A stretch of DNA of 64,000 nucleotides from UBA4312 sp040266995 (GTDB lineage: Bacteria; Bacillota_I; Bacilli_A; Erysipelotrichales; Erysipelotrichaceae): contig JAWRHV010000023.1 in assembly GCA_040266995.1 (NCBI GenBank), forward strand, positions 62,001 through 126,000. Reading direction: 5' to 3'. Both the position numbers and the translations under genes were made by a program. Within the stretch, counting starts at the first letter, position 1. Every line of letters begins with the position of its first letter. The notes under the pieces are model-generated. The model saw only the letters and a list, made by a program, of their open reading frames with translations, was not told where the DNA came from and made no database searches. Below, in pieces: positions 34,061 to 41,340 of this stretch.

Positions 34061-35137
34061 TCAGAACAGAATATCTTTGAAGCAGATACTTTGTTTTTCC
34101 TCTGCATAATCCCAGGTATGCGCTGCACCACCTCGACAAAACTCTTTGTCTGAACAATGGCTGCATGTTTTGTTACGTTGGGCCAAAGGGGTCCGGTAGA
34201 TATCAAACCGGTCATTCCAGACATCGGTAAATCGATCTTTATAAATATTTCCCTGGATGGTTTTCTTATTCCGGTCAATATCCAGACACGCCAGGATATC
34301 TCCATTAGCGGCAATACTGGCCACATAGAGGCCGGCACTGCAGATAAAATAATGATTCCGAACTTCCCGTTCCACATCCAATCCCAGGTAATGGGAACAA
34401 CCATAGGTCACCGGCAGGTTTTGTATTCTCTTATCCATGATAAAGCGAAAGAGCATTTTCTGATCTTCCGGTGTCAGTAGTAAGTCTTTTCGCATCAGTG
34501 CGCGACCAATCGGTTCTATACCGATCACCCGCCAGGAATCTATGTCCATCGTATTGAAGATTGTAAACAGCGCCTCCAGTTCATGAATATTTTCATGGGT
34601 TACCACTGTGGTCACCTGTACGATATAGTCATGCGGAATCAACGCCTGTATGGCCTGCATGGATTTTTTATAGGCCCCTTTGATACCTCGGAAAGTATCA
34701 TGCGTGGCCTCCAGTCCGTCTATACTGATGGATACAGACCGCATGCCACATTGTTCCAGCATGCCTGCTACATCGTCATCGATCAAGGTTCCATTGGATG
34801 TCATCCCCCAGCGAAACCCTAGATCTTTGGCATACTGCATAATTTCAAAAAAATCTTCTCGTAATAAAGGCTCGCCGCCGGTAATACATAAAAGCAGCTC
34901 TTGCAGATCAAAGTTTTCCTTGACTTCCTCCAGCACGGAAAAGATAACCTCTTTTGGTAAATCCTTTGAAACGATATCGCCGCAACGACTGCCGCAATGT
35001 GCGCAATATTCATTACAGCGTTGTGTCAATTCAATAAAAAACTCTTTTAACCTTGGTGTTTGACATAATTCTTTATGATAATTTGCCAGCTGCTGCAAAT
35101 GTTGTTTTTTTAACGCGATGATTTCTTCGTATGTCAT
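34061..35137 (-). CDS. Radical SAM/SPASM enzyme, candidate peptide maturase
   Basis: A 358-residue radical SAM protein. The [4Fe-4S] motif is CNEYCAHC (Cys41, 45, 48), followed by ITGGEPLLRED and SISIDGLEATHD. The last 100 residues form a SPASM-type auxiliary cluster domain with Cys in ICSAGLY, LACLDI, KTCSHCSDKEFCRGG and SICF. SPASM enzymes usually modify ribosomally made peptides or proteins. Its ATG overlaps the stop of a 71-residue lipoprotein gene by four bases (ATGA), so the two are translationally coupled. The lipoprotein is the natural substrate candidate. Confidence 0.85.
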   Translation of the reverse strand: MTYEEIIALKKQHLQQLANYHKELCQTPRLKEFFIELTQRCNEYCAHCGSRCGDIVSKDLPKEVIFSVLEEVKENFDLQELLLCITGGEPLLREDFFEIMQYAKDLGFRWGMTSNGTLIDDDVAGMLEQCGMRSVSISIDGLEATHDTFRGIKGAYKKSMQAIQALIPHDYIVQVTTVVTHENIHELEALFTIFNTMDIDSWRVIGIEPIGRALMRKDLLLTPEDQKMLFRFIMDKRIQNLPVTYGCSHYLGLDVEREVRNHYFICSAGLYVASIAANGDILACLDIDRNKKTIQGNIYKDRFTDVWNDRFDIYRTPLAQRNKTCSHCSDKEFCRGGAAHTWDYAEEKQSICFKDILF

Positions 35138-35349
35138 GATTCGTCCTCAGGAGGTCCGTAAACGGCAGGTTCCCTATTTTCCTCCGGCTCCAGATCAACA
35201 GGTGGCCCATAGACTTCCTCCACTTTTTCTTGTTGCGGATCATATGGTTCCGGATACTTCACCTCTTTCTGTGGCTGAAAACAACCTCCCAGTAAAAAGG
35301 CAGAAGTGACAGCTGTTCCGACAATAATTCTTTTTTTAGGTTTTTTCAT
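35134..35349 (-). CDS. Small lipoprotein with two YGPP motifs, candidate radical-SAM substrate
   Basis: A 71-residue protein: signal sequence, lipobox LLGGC (Cys23), then a Pro/Glu-rich tail. The tail holds EVYGPP (45-50) and AVYGPP (62-67), each followed by an acidic stretch, plus a degenerate YPEPYDP (32-38). SD AGGAG, with promoter TTGAAA-N18-TATACT upstream. It overlaps the radical SAM/SPASM gene. Small lipoproteins encoded beside SPASM enzymes have been described as rSAM/lipoprotein systems. Whether this one is modified is inference. Confidence 0.75.
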   Translation of the reverse strand: MKKPKKRIIVGTAVTSAFLLGGCFQPQKEVKYPEPYDPQQEKVEEVYGPPVDLEPEENREPAVYGPPEDES

Positions 35350-35367
35350 ACTGCTTCTCCTGCTTTC

Positions 35368-35397
35368 AGTATAAGTGAATTTCATTCCACGTTTCAA
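35368..35397 (-). promoter_or_regulatory. Promoter of the YGPP lipoprotein/radical SAM pair
   Basis: Minus strand TTGAAA (35392-35397), an 18-base spacer, TATACT (35368-35373). Confidence 0.6.
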
Positions 35398-35408
35398 GAA
35401 AAATGGTG

Positions 35409-35414
35409 TAGTAT
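35409..35414 (+). promoter_or_regulatory. Possible -10 of hypA, six bases before the ATG
   Basis: TAGTAT, then AACTAT, then ATG at 35421. An overlapping TATAAC (35412-35417) is an alternative. No SD is seen. Confidence 0.4.
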
Positions 35415-35420
35415 AACTAT

Positions 35421-35774
35421 ATGCATGAGATGAGCTATGTAATCCGTTTTGTGAATATAGCAATCGAAACAGCGCAGTCACAAAACGCAAAACACGTTGA
35501 ATCCCTGGTTGTAGAGGTTGGTGAAATGACCTCTGTATTACCGGAATATCTTCATAAGTACTATCCCCAGGCCATTAAAAATACGATCCTGGAAGGATCG
35601 CAGTTAAAAACTATTGCCGTAAAAGCGAAGGTCGAATGTTTATCATGTCATACACAATACCACCCGGAACGTTCCCATCAATACCTTTGCCCTGTGTGCC
35701 AGAGTGCCATGGGGCGGATCCTGGAAGGACGGGATGTTCGTTTAAAAGAGGTGCAGGTGACCATCGACGATTAA
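35421..35774 (+). CDS. hypA: Hydrogenase nickel-insertion protein HypA
   Basis: A 117-residue HypA. It starts with the nickel-binding MHEMS sequence (His2) and carries a zinc site with CLSC and CPVC (about 73-93). It delivers nickel to the large subunit of [NiFe] hydrogenase. It is convergent with hypE (stops overlap by four bases) and sits apart from the ech-hypCDE operon on the opposite strand. Its partner HypB is not in the window. Confidence 0.92.
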   Translation: MHEMSYVIRFVNIAIETAQSQNAKHVESLVVEVGEMTSVLPEYLHKYYPQAIKNTILEGSQLKTIAVKAKVECLSCHTQYHPERSHQYLCPVCQSAMGRILEGRDVRLKEVQVTIDD

Positions 35775-36751
35775 CAGATCCGCGGCAAGCCTTCCGTCTG
35801 CAATACCGAAAGACGTCGGATCCCGCCAATATCCGTATGGAGCAGTAATTGCCCCGGCTGGTCGGTTTCGACAGATCCAATGATGGATGCGTTTTGTCCA
35901 TAGGGACTATGGCGAAGGATGTCCAATGCTTTTTGAGCATCTTTTTTTGCGACAATGCAGACGCATTTCCCTTCGTTGCCCATATATAATGGATCTAAAC
36001 CCAATAAACCACAGAAATCTTGCACAACCCGGGAAACCGGGATTTCTTTTTCATAAATATGAAAAGCTTTTTGAGCGCTTTCTGCCAGTTCTTTTAAAAC
36101 AGTAGCCAACCCTCCTCTGGTTACATCACGCATACTGTGTATTTCCACATTGGATTCCAGTAAACGTTCAACCATTGTATTCAAGGGAGCCACATCACTG
36201 CCAATCTCGCTGTGAATGGACAAACGATGTCCTAAAATGGCTGCATGATGGTCTCCCAGATTGCCGGACACAAGGATGACATCTCCCTCCTGGGCTTTCT
36301 TTGCGGAAATATCCACTCTTGGATCGACAAAGCCAATGCCAGCTGTATTAATATACATACCACCATTTCCTTCGATCACTTTGGTATCACCGGCAACAAT
36401 GGATACACCAGCTTCTTTGGCAGTCTGTGCCATGGAGTTTACTACTTTCTTTAACAGATCAATGGACAATCCTTCCTCCAGAATAAACCCGCAGGTCAGA
36501 TATTTCGGAATCGCTCCCCGCATCAACAGATCATTGACAGTACCACAAACCGCAAGACGTCCAATATCGCCATTTTTAAAGACAAGGGGGTTAACCACAA
36601 AGCTGTCCGTGGAGACCGCCAGCTTTTGATAGCCGGCGACCACAGCACAATCTTCCATTTCATTGGAAAATGAACGGGCAAAGATTGTCCGGATCAAATC
36701 TTCCGTAGCTTGTCCACCACTGCCATGGATCATCAAAATACTATCGTTCAT
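35771..36751 (-). CDS. hypE: Hydrogenase maturation protein HypE
   Basis: A 326-residue HypE. It has HGSGGQATEDL near the start, AGDTKVIEG, and the C-terminal PRIC whose terminal cysteine carries the thiocarbamoyl/thiocyanate group. It makes the cyanide ligands of the NiFe site with HypF. The start was chosen at the ATG preceded by AGGTGAT, four bases after the hypD stop. Last gene of the ech operon. HypF is not seen here. Confidence 0.93.
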   Translation of the reverse strand: MNDSILMIHGSGGQATEDLIRTIFARSFSNEMEDCAVVAGYQKLAVSTDSFVVNPLVFKNGDIGRLAVCGTVNDLLMRGAIPKYLTCGFILEEGLSIDLLKKVVNSMAQTAKEAGVSIVAGDTKVIEGNGGMYINTAGIGFVDPRVDISAKKAQEGDVILVSGNLGDHHAAILGHRLSIHSEIGSDVAPLNTMVERLLESNVEIHSMRDVTRGGLATVLKELAESAQKAFHIYEKEIPVSRVVQDFCGLLGLDPLYMGNEGKCVCIVAKKDAQKALDILRHSPYGQNASIIGSVETDQPGQLLLHTDIGGIRRLSVLQTEGLPRIC

Positions 36752-36755
36752 TCTA

Positions 36756-37805
36756 TCACCTGTCATTTCTCTGATTGATAAAATAGGAATGACAATTGCC
36801 TTCCTCACTGACCATACAAGCTCCCTGTGGTTGTAAAGGCGTACATGTCTTTCCGTACAATGGACACTGGTAAGGTCGCATTTTTCCTGTCAAAACCTGA
36901 TCGCAGCAACACTTCTGATTCATCTTATGATCCTCGTTCAAATTAGCACTTCCGGCATCAAAAGCACTATATTGATTACGCAGCTGACGACCGGAACCAC
37001 AGATTATCCCCATTCCACGCCAAACCGCATCCACCGGTTCAAAGTAACGGTCAATCAATTCCTGTGCCTTTTCGTTGCCGGCTTCTGTAACCACTTCCGG
37101 ATAAAAATTCATCACCTTCGGCTGATGATAGGCATGCAGGATTCCATACAGGGCCACTAAGATTTGGCTAGCTTGAAATCCGGCAACTCCAAAAGGAATC
37201 TTATACGTTTGTGCCAGGGGATCAAATACTTTATATCCTGTTACGACCGCTACATGCCCGGGAGCAAGAAATCCATCGATCTTTGCCTGCTGGGCACATA
37301 ATGTATCCAGGACCGGCGGCATGGTCTTCAAAGCTTTCAGCAGTTTTACATTGGAAACAGATTCCTGCTCCAGGGTCTGCATCAATAACGCATACACCGG
37401 CATGGTCGTTTCAAAGCCGACAGCCGCAAACACAAACGTCGTTTGTGGTTCCTTTGCAGCAAGCTTTAAAATATCAAAAGGGGAGTATACCATCTCTACA
37501 TGCGCGCCTTGTCCTTTGGCCTGGGCCAAACTGACTGTGCTTCCGGGGATCCGGAGCATGTCTCCGAAGGTAACCACACACGTATCCTTTCTCATAGATA
37601 ACTCGATCAGACGGTCTACATAAGAAGACGGCGTCACACAAACCGGACAACCGGGTCCGGAAATCAAATGAATTTTATGCGACAATAAAGAGGGAATGCC
37701 GCTTTTGGCAATGGCTCCTGTATGTGAGCCACATACCTCCATGATGGAAACCTCCGGCCCGTCATACGCTTGCAGATACCGGATGATATCGGTTCGATCC
37801 ATCAT
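36756..37805 (-). CDS. hypD: Hydrogenase maturation protein HypD
   Basis: A 349-residue HypD. Visible are MEVCGSHTGAIAKSG, SGPGCPVCVTP and a cysteine-rich C-terminus that binds a [4Fe-4S] cluster. With HypC it assembles the Fe(CN)2CO centre. The ATG overlaps the hypC stop (ATGA), showing coupling. Length is typical. Confidence 0.95.
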   Translation of the reverse strand: MMDRTDIIRYLQAYDGPEVSIMEVCGSHTGAIAKSGIPSLLSHKIHLISGPGCPVCVTPSSYVDRLIELSMRKDTCVVTFGDMLRIPGSTVSLAQAKGQGAHVEMVYSPFDILKLAAKEPQTTFVFAAVGFETTMPVYALLMQTLEQESVSNVKLLKALKTMPPVLDTLCAQQAKIDGFLAPGHVAVVTGYKVFDPLAQTYKIPFGVAGFQASQILVALYGILHAYHQPKVMNFYPEVVTEAGNEKAQELIDRYFEPVDAVWRGMGIICGSGRQLRNQYSAFDAGSANLNEDHKMNQKCCCDQVLTGKMRPYQCPLYGKTCTPLQPQGACMVSEEGNCHSYFINQRNDR

Positions 37806-38017
37806 TTGAAAGCCTCCAGTTGTGAAAACAGCTCCGTCATCTGTTCAGCTTCTATTTCGTTCATTTTTTGTAAGATACAGCCAGCATGTACCAATACATA
37901 GTCTCCTGTTTTTACATCCACCAGACCGGTTCTTGCTTCAACTTGATTTCCATTAAAATCCACAAGGGCCTTTTGACTGAACACCTTTTGTACCTTTCCA
38001 GGCAGGGCAACACACAT
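37802..38017 (-). CDS. hypC: Hydrogenase assembly chaperone HypC
   Basis: A 71-residue HypC. The start is set so that the essential cysteine is residue 2 (MCVALPGKV). GDYVLVHAGCILQKM follows. It chaperones the iron centre from HypD to the large subunit. A hairpin-free gap of 48 bases separates it from echF. Confidence 0.93.
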   Translation of the reverse strand: MCVALPGKVQKVFSQKALVDFNGNQVEARTGLVDVKTGDYVLVHAGCILQKMNEIEAEQMTELFSQLEAFK

Positions 38018-38065
38018 GATGATCACTCCTTTCACTTCATTTAGAAAGGTGGAGCTTTCTCCACC

Positions 38066-38548
38066 TTATTGAATTTCTTGTTTTTCTTCGGCTGCTTTTT
38101 TTGCTGCTTCCGCTTTCTTTTTCGCCAAAGCCTCTTCTCTTGCTTTTTTCGCGGCCGCAGCCTTCTTGGCAATTTCAGCTCGTTTGGCTGCTTCTGCTGC
38201 CATCACTTCCGGTGATTTTTGATAGACTGCTTCCTGTTTCACAGGACCCGGCGTCTGATAGCCGGGAACAATATGCAGACATTTCTTTGGACAACGCTGT
38301 ACACAATAACCACAGGCAATGCAGTCAAAGCGGTTGATGGTCCATGTCCCTTCCACCTTATTGACTTTCAGACAACGTGGCGGACAGCCACGTGTACATA
38401 GCCCGCAGGAAATACATTCATCAATGTCGATTTCTATATGCCCGCGGCTTCTTTCCGGATAGACGGCAGGCTTCTCCGGATAACTTGTCGTAACCGGTTT
38501 GGAAACCAGATTTTTTAATACCTGACCGGTAAATGTTAGAATTCCCAT
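38066..38548 (-). CDS. echF: Ech hydrogenase ferredoxin subunit with Ala/Lys-rich tail
   Basis: A 160-residue 2x[4Fe-4S] protein of the NuoI/EchF type. The cluster motifs are CISCGLCTRGC (Cys45-55) and CIACGYCVQRC (Cys76-86), with extra Cys59 and Cys90. The N-terminus TFTGQVLKNLVSKP fits the family. From about residue 110 it ends in a long Ala/Lys/Glu-rich helix, which is unusual. It passes electrons between ferredoxin and the hydrogenase small subunit. SD AGGTGAG. Confidence 0.88.
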   Translation of the reverse strand: MGILTFTGQVLKNLVSKPVTTSYPEKPAVYPERSRGHIEIDIDECISCGLCTRGCPPRCLKVNKVEGTWTINRFDCIACGYCVQRCPKKCLHIVPGYQTPGPVKQEAVYQKSPEVMAAEAAKRAEIAKKAAAAKKAREEALAKKKAEAAKKAAEEKQEIQ

Positions 38549-38556
38549 GCTCTCAC

Positions 38557-39636
38557 CTATCTTTCTGTACAGCTGATACATGGATCAATTGTTAAGATCA
38601 AAATCGGAACATCGGCATAATTGCAACCTTTCAGCATTTCCACTAAGGCCGGCAGATTCGCAAAGGTCGGTGTCCTGATTCGTAAACGATCCAGGTATAG
38701 TTTTCCCGTCCCTTTTACGTAATATATCGCTTCCCCTCGTGGCTGTTCGATACGAACAAAGTGCTCCCCTTTTACGTTGCCTTTGACCGAAACGCTCAAT
38801 TCGCCTTCCGGAATCTTACCAATGGCTTGACGAATGATATCGATGGATTGATAAATCTCATGGATACGCACTTCACAACGGGCATAACTGTCCCCGTCCG
38901 AAGATACGATCGGTTCAAAATCCAGATCTCCATAGGCTTCATAACCTAGAGAACGCATATCGATATTGATACCGCTGGCCCGCGCAAACGGACCGACAGC
39001 ACCTAACATATGCACTTGTTTACGGCTTAATACGCCAACGCCTTTCAACCGGCTCTGCACAGAATAATCAAACAGGAAGGTATGTTCGATAACACGTACA
39101 TCGGCTTCCACCTGGTCCAGCTCTGTCAGGATGTGTTTCAACATATCCGGTGTGATATCCTTTAATACACCGCCTACTTTATTGACAGAAAAGATGACCC
39201 GGCCACCAGTCGTCAATTCAATCAGATCCAGGATCCTTTCGCGTATTCTCCAGCTTTGATAGAACAAGCTTTCAAAGCCGAAGCCGTCAGCCAGTAATCC
39301 CAGCCACAGTAAATGGCTATGCAGCCGGGAAAGCTCCATCCAGATGGTGCGTAAATACTTTGCGCGATCCGGGATCTCCACATCCATGACTTCCTCCACA
39401 GCTTCACAATACCCCATTCCATGGCCAAAACTGCAGATTCCGCATGTTCTTTCCGCCACATATACCATCTCAAAATAGTCTTTTTTCTCCGTCAGGCTTT
39501 CCAGTCCCCGGTGAATAAAACCAATAGAAGGAATAACATTGGTAACAATTTCGTCTTCCAAGACAAGATCCAGATGGATTGGTTCCGGTAAAACCGGGTG
39601 TTGCGGACCAAATGGTACAATACTCTTTTTACCCAT
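38557..39636 (-). CDS. echE: Ech hydrogenase large [NiFe] subunit
   Basis: A 359-residue catalytic subunit. The four nickel cysteines are in RTCGICSFGHG (Cys65, 68) and DPCISCTER (Cys353, 356), so it is a true hydrogenase and not NuoD. The protein ends right after DPCISCTER, leaving no C-terminal extension for a maturation protease. SD AAGGAGAAG, start one base after the echD stop. It sits in the order of Methanosarcina echABCDEF. Confidence 0.93.
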   Translation of the reverse strand: MGKKSIVPFGPQHPVLPEPIHLDLVLEDEIVTNVIPSIGFIHRGLESLTEKKDYFEMVYVAERTCGICSFGHGMGYCEAVEEVMDVEIPDRAKYLRTIWMELSRLHSHLLWLGLLADGFGFESLFYQSWRIRERILDLIELTTGGRVIFSVNKVGGVLKDITPDMLKHILTELDQVEADVRVIEHTFLFDYSVQSRLKGVGVLSRKQVHMLGAVGPFARASGINIDMRSLGYEAYGDLDFEPIVSSDGDSYARCEVRIHEIYQSIDIIRQAIGKIPEGELSVSVKGNVKGEHFVRIEQPRGEAIYYVKGTGKLYLDRLRIRTPTFANLPALVEMLKGCNYADVPILILTIDPCISCTER

Positions 39637-39637
39637 A

Positions 39638-40003
39638 TTATTTCTTCTCCTTCGGAAGGAACGGTGTCTCTTTTTCAATGCGATACAGCTTATTATTGTA
39701 GTCCAGTGAAATATATTTCACATTGACACCATAAAGCTCCTTCATCTCATTCTCATAAAATACTGCCATCGGATAGATTTCCGTTATGCTCGGTACTTCC
39801 GTGTCCAGATCGCAGATGACACGCAGTGTCGTAAAGCGATGTAGACCATCCTGAATAAATGAATAGCTCAACTCATATTTACCATCGACATAGGCTGCAC
39901 AGATCTGACTGATCCGTTCCCCTCTGTTTTTTCGTTCCAGCACATTCAGAAGCAGCTCACCTAAGTCAATTTCTTCAATCTTATATTCCCGGTTTGGTCT
40001 CAT
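39638..40003 (-). CDS. echD: Ech hydrogenase subunit D (NuoC-like)
   Basis: A 121-residue NuoC/EchD-like protein with YSFIQDGLHRFTTLRVICD and PSITEIYPMAVFYENEMKELYG, the usual 30-kDa-subunit signature. It has no cofactor and links the small and large subunits. It starts one base after the echC stop. Confidence 0.88.
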   Translation of the reverse strand: MRPNREYKIEEIDLGELLLNVLERKNRGERISQICAAYVDGKYELSYSFIQDGLHRFTTLRVICDLDTEVPSITEIYPMAVFYENEMKELYGVNVKYISLDYNNKLYRIEKETPFLPKEKK

Positions 40004-40004
40004 T

Positions 40005-40454
40005 TTACCGTTCCTCCGTTGTCAGCTGATACGTATAGTCATCACATCGTTTTTCAAACAAGTTGATGGCCTGTACCAGTCCATCGATGATCGATTGTGG
40101 TCTGGCCGCACAGCCAGGCACATAAATATCTACCGGTATGGTCGTATCCACACCGCCTTTGATATTGTAGCATTCTTTAAAAATACCCCCTGTACAAGCA
40201 CATGTTCCGACGGCGACGACCACCTTCGGGTTGGACATCTGCTCATACAGCTGTTTCACAACGGGTTGATTCTGCGAGTTGATCCCCCCGGTAATCAAAA
40301 AGATATCGGCTTGTAAAGGGTCTCCGGTATTTACAATGCCAAAGCGCTCCGCATCATAAACGGGTGTCAGGCAGGCCAGAACTTCTATATCGCACCCATT
40401 ACAGCTGGATCCGTCATAATGAAGGACCCAGGGCGAACGTTTTACTTTTGCCAT
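40005..40454 (-). CDS. echC: Ech hydrogenase small subunit (NuoB-like)
   Basis: A 149-residue protein with the proximal [4Fe-4S] ligands CNGCD (Cys18, 21), VGTCACTGG and VPGCAARPQ. It carries electrons from EchF to the NiFe site. SD GGAGGTG. Fits the 20-kDa subunit family in size. Confidence 0.92.
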   Translation of the reverse strand: MAKVKRSPWVLHYDGSSCNGCDIEVLACLTPVYDAERFGIVNTGDPLQADIFLITGGINSQNQPVVKQLYEQMSNPKVVVAVGTCACTGGIFKECYNIKGGVDTTIPVDIYVPGCAARPQSIIDGLVQAINLFEKRCDDYTYQLTTEER

Positions 40455-40467
40455 CTTTACACCTCCA

Positions 40468-41340
40468 TCAATGAACCAGCATCAGGACCAAAAGATTCAG
40501 TCCGGCTGCAAATAACGTGACAAGCCAGGTAATGCGAAGCATATTTTTCATTTTCATACGGGCACTGACATTATCGATCAATACCTCTGTAAAAAATACC
40601 AACGCCACAAGCACAGCGGCCAGCGGAATGCTCCACAGATTCTTGTTCAATACAAACAAAGCGACAAATCCTAACAAAAATACATTTTCATACCACTCTG
40701 CAACATGGAAAATAGCCAGATTTCTGGCACCCATCTCCGTAGTGATCCCTTGGACCAGCTCCTGGTGTGCATGATGCCCTCCGCTGATATCGAATGGAGA
40801 TTTTCGCATCTTGATGGTCAATATGAACACAAAAGCGATAAAGAAACCGGGCAGCTGCCACAACAAGACAGAATCCGTCTGGCTGATCGCCCCTACATTA
40901 AATGTACCGGTTACCAGATAGAAGCCGACACAAGCCAGCAAAACAGCCGGTTCATAGGTCATGATCTGTACCAGTTCACGATTGGCTGCGATCGAGTTAT
41001 ATGGTGAACTGGTGACAACGGCGGCAAAATATAAAAAGGTAGAAGCCGTTGACAGAACAAAAACGCTCATCAGAATATCACTGCCACTAAAAAAGATAGC
41101 CCCGGACATGATCATCAGAATCATATAGGATAACAATAAACCGGACATCGAGGTATCCACTACATCGATCCTTTGTTTATTCAATAATTTTTTAATATCG
41201 TAGAACGGCTGCAGAACGGAAGGTCCGATACGCCCTTGCATGCGGGCTGAAAGCTTACGGTCAATGCCGCTGAGAAGGCCCCCGATCAAAGGTCCGAATA
41301 CGATAAAACCAACAACACCGAGCACATTAATAATCGTCAT
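40468..41340 (-). CDS. echB: Ech hydrogenase membrane subunit B (NuoH-like)
   Basis: A 290-residue, about 8-segment protein. The conserved NuoH loops are IDRKLSARMQGRIGPS and MRKSPFDISGGHHAHQELVQGI. It anchors the soluble arm and couples electron transfer to ion movement. The start is the ATG overlapping the echA stop (ATGA) at 41340. A longer reading frame upstream is an artefact lying inside echA. Confidence 0.92.
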   Translation of the reverse strand: MTIINVLGVVGFIVFGPLIGGLLSGIDRKLSARMQGRIGPSVLQPFYDIKKLLNKQRIDVVDTSMSGLLLSYMILMIMSGAIFFSGSDILMSVFVLSTASTFLYFAAVVTSSPYNSIAANRELVQIMTYEPAVLLACVGFYLVTGTFNVGAISQTDSVLLWQLPGFFIAFVFILTIKMRKSPFDISGGHHAHQELVQGITTEMGARNLAIFHVAEWYENVFLLGFVALFVLNKNLWSIPLAAVLVALVFFTEVLIDNVSARMKMKNMLRITWLVTLFAAGLNLLVLMLVH

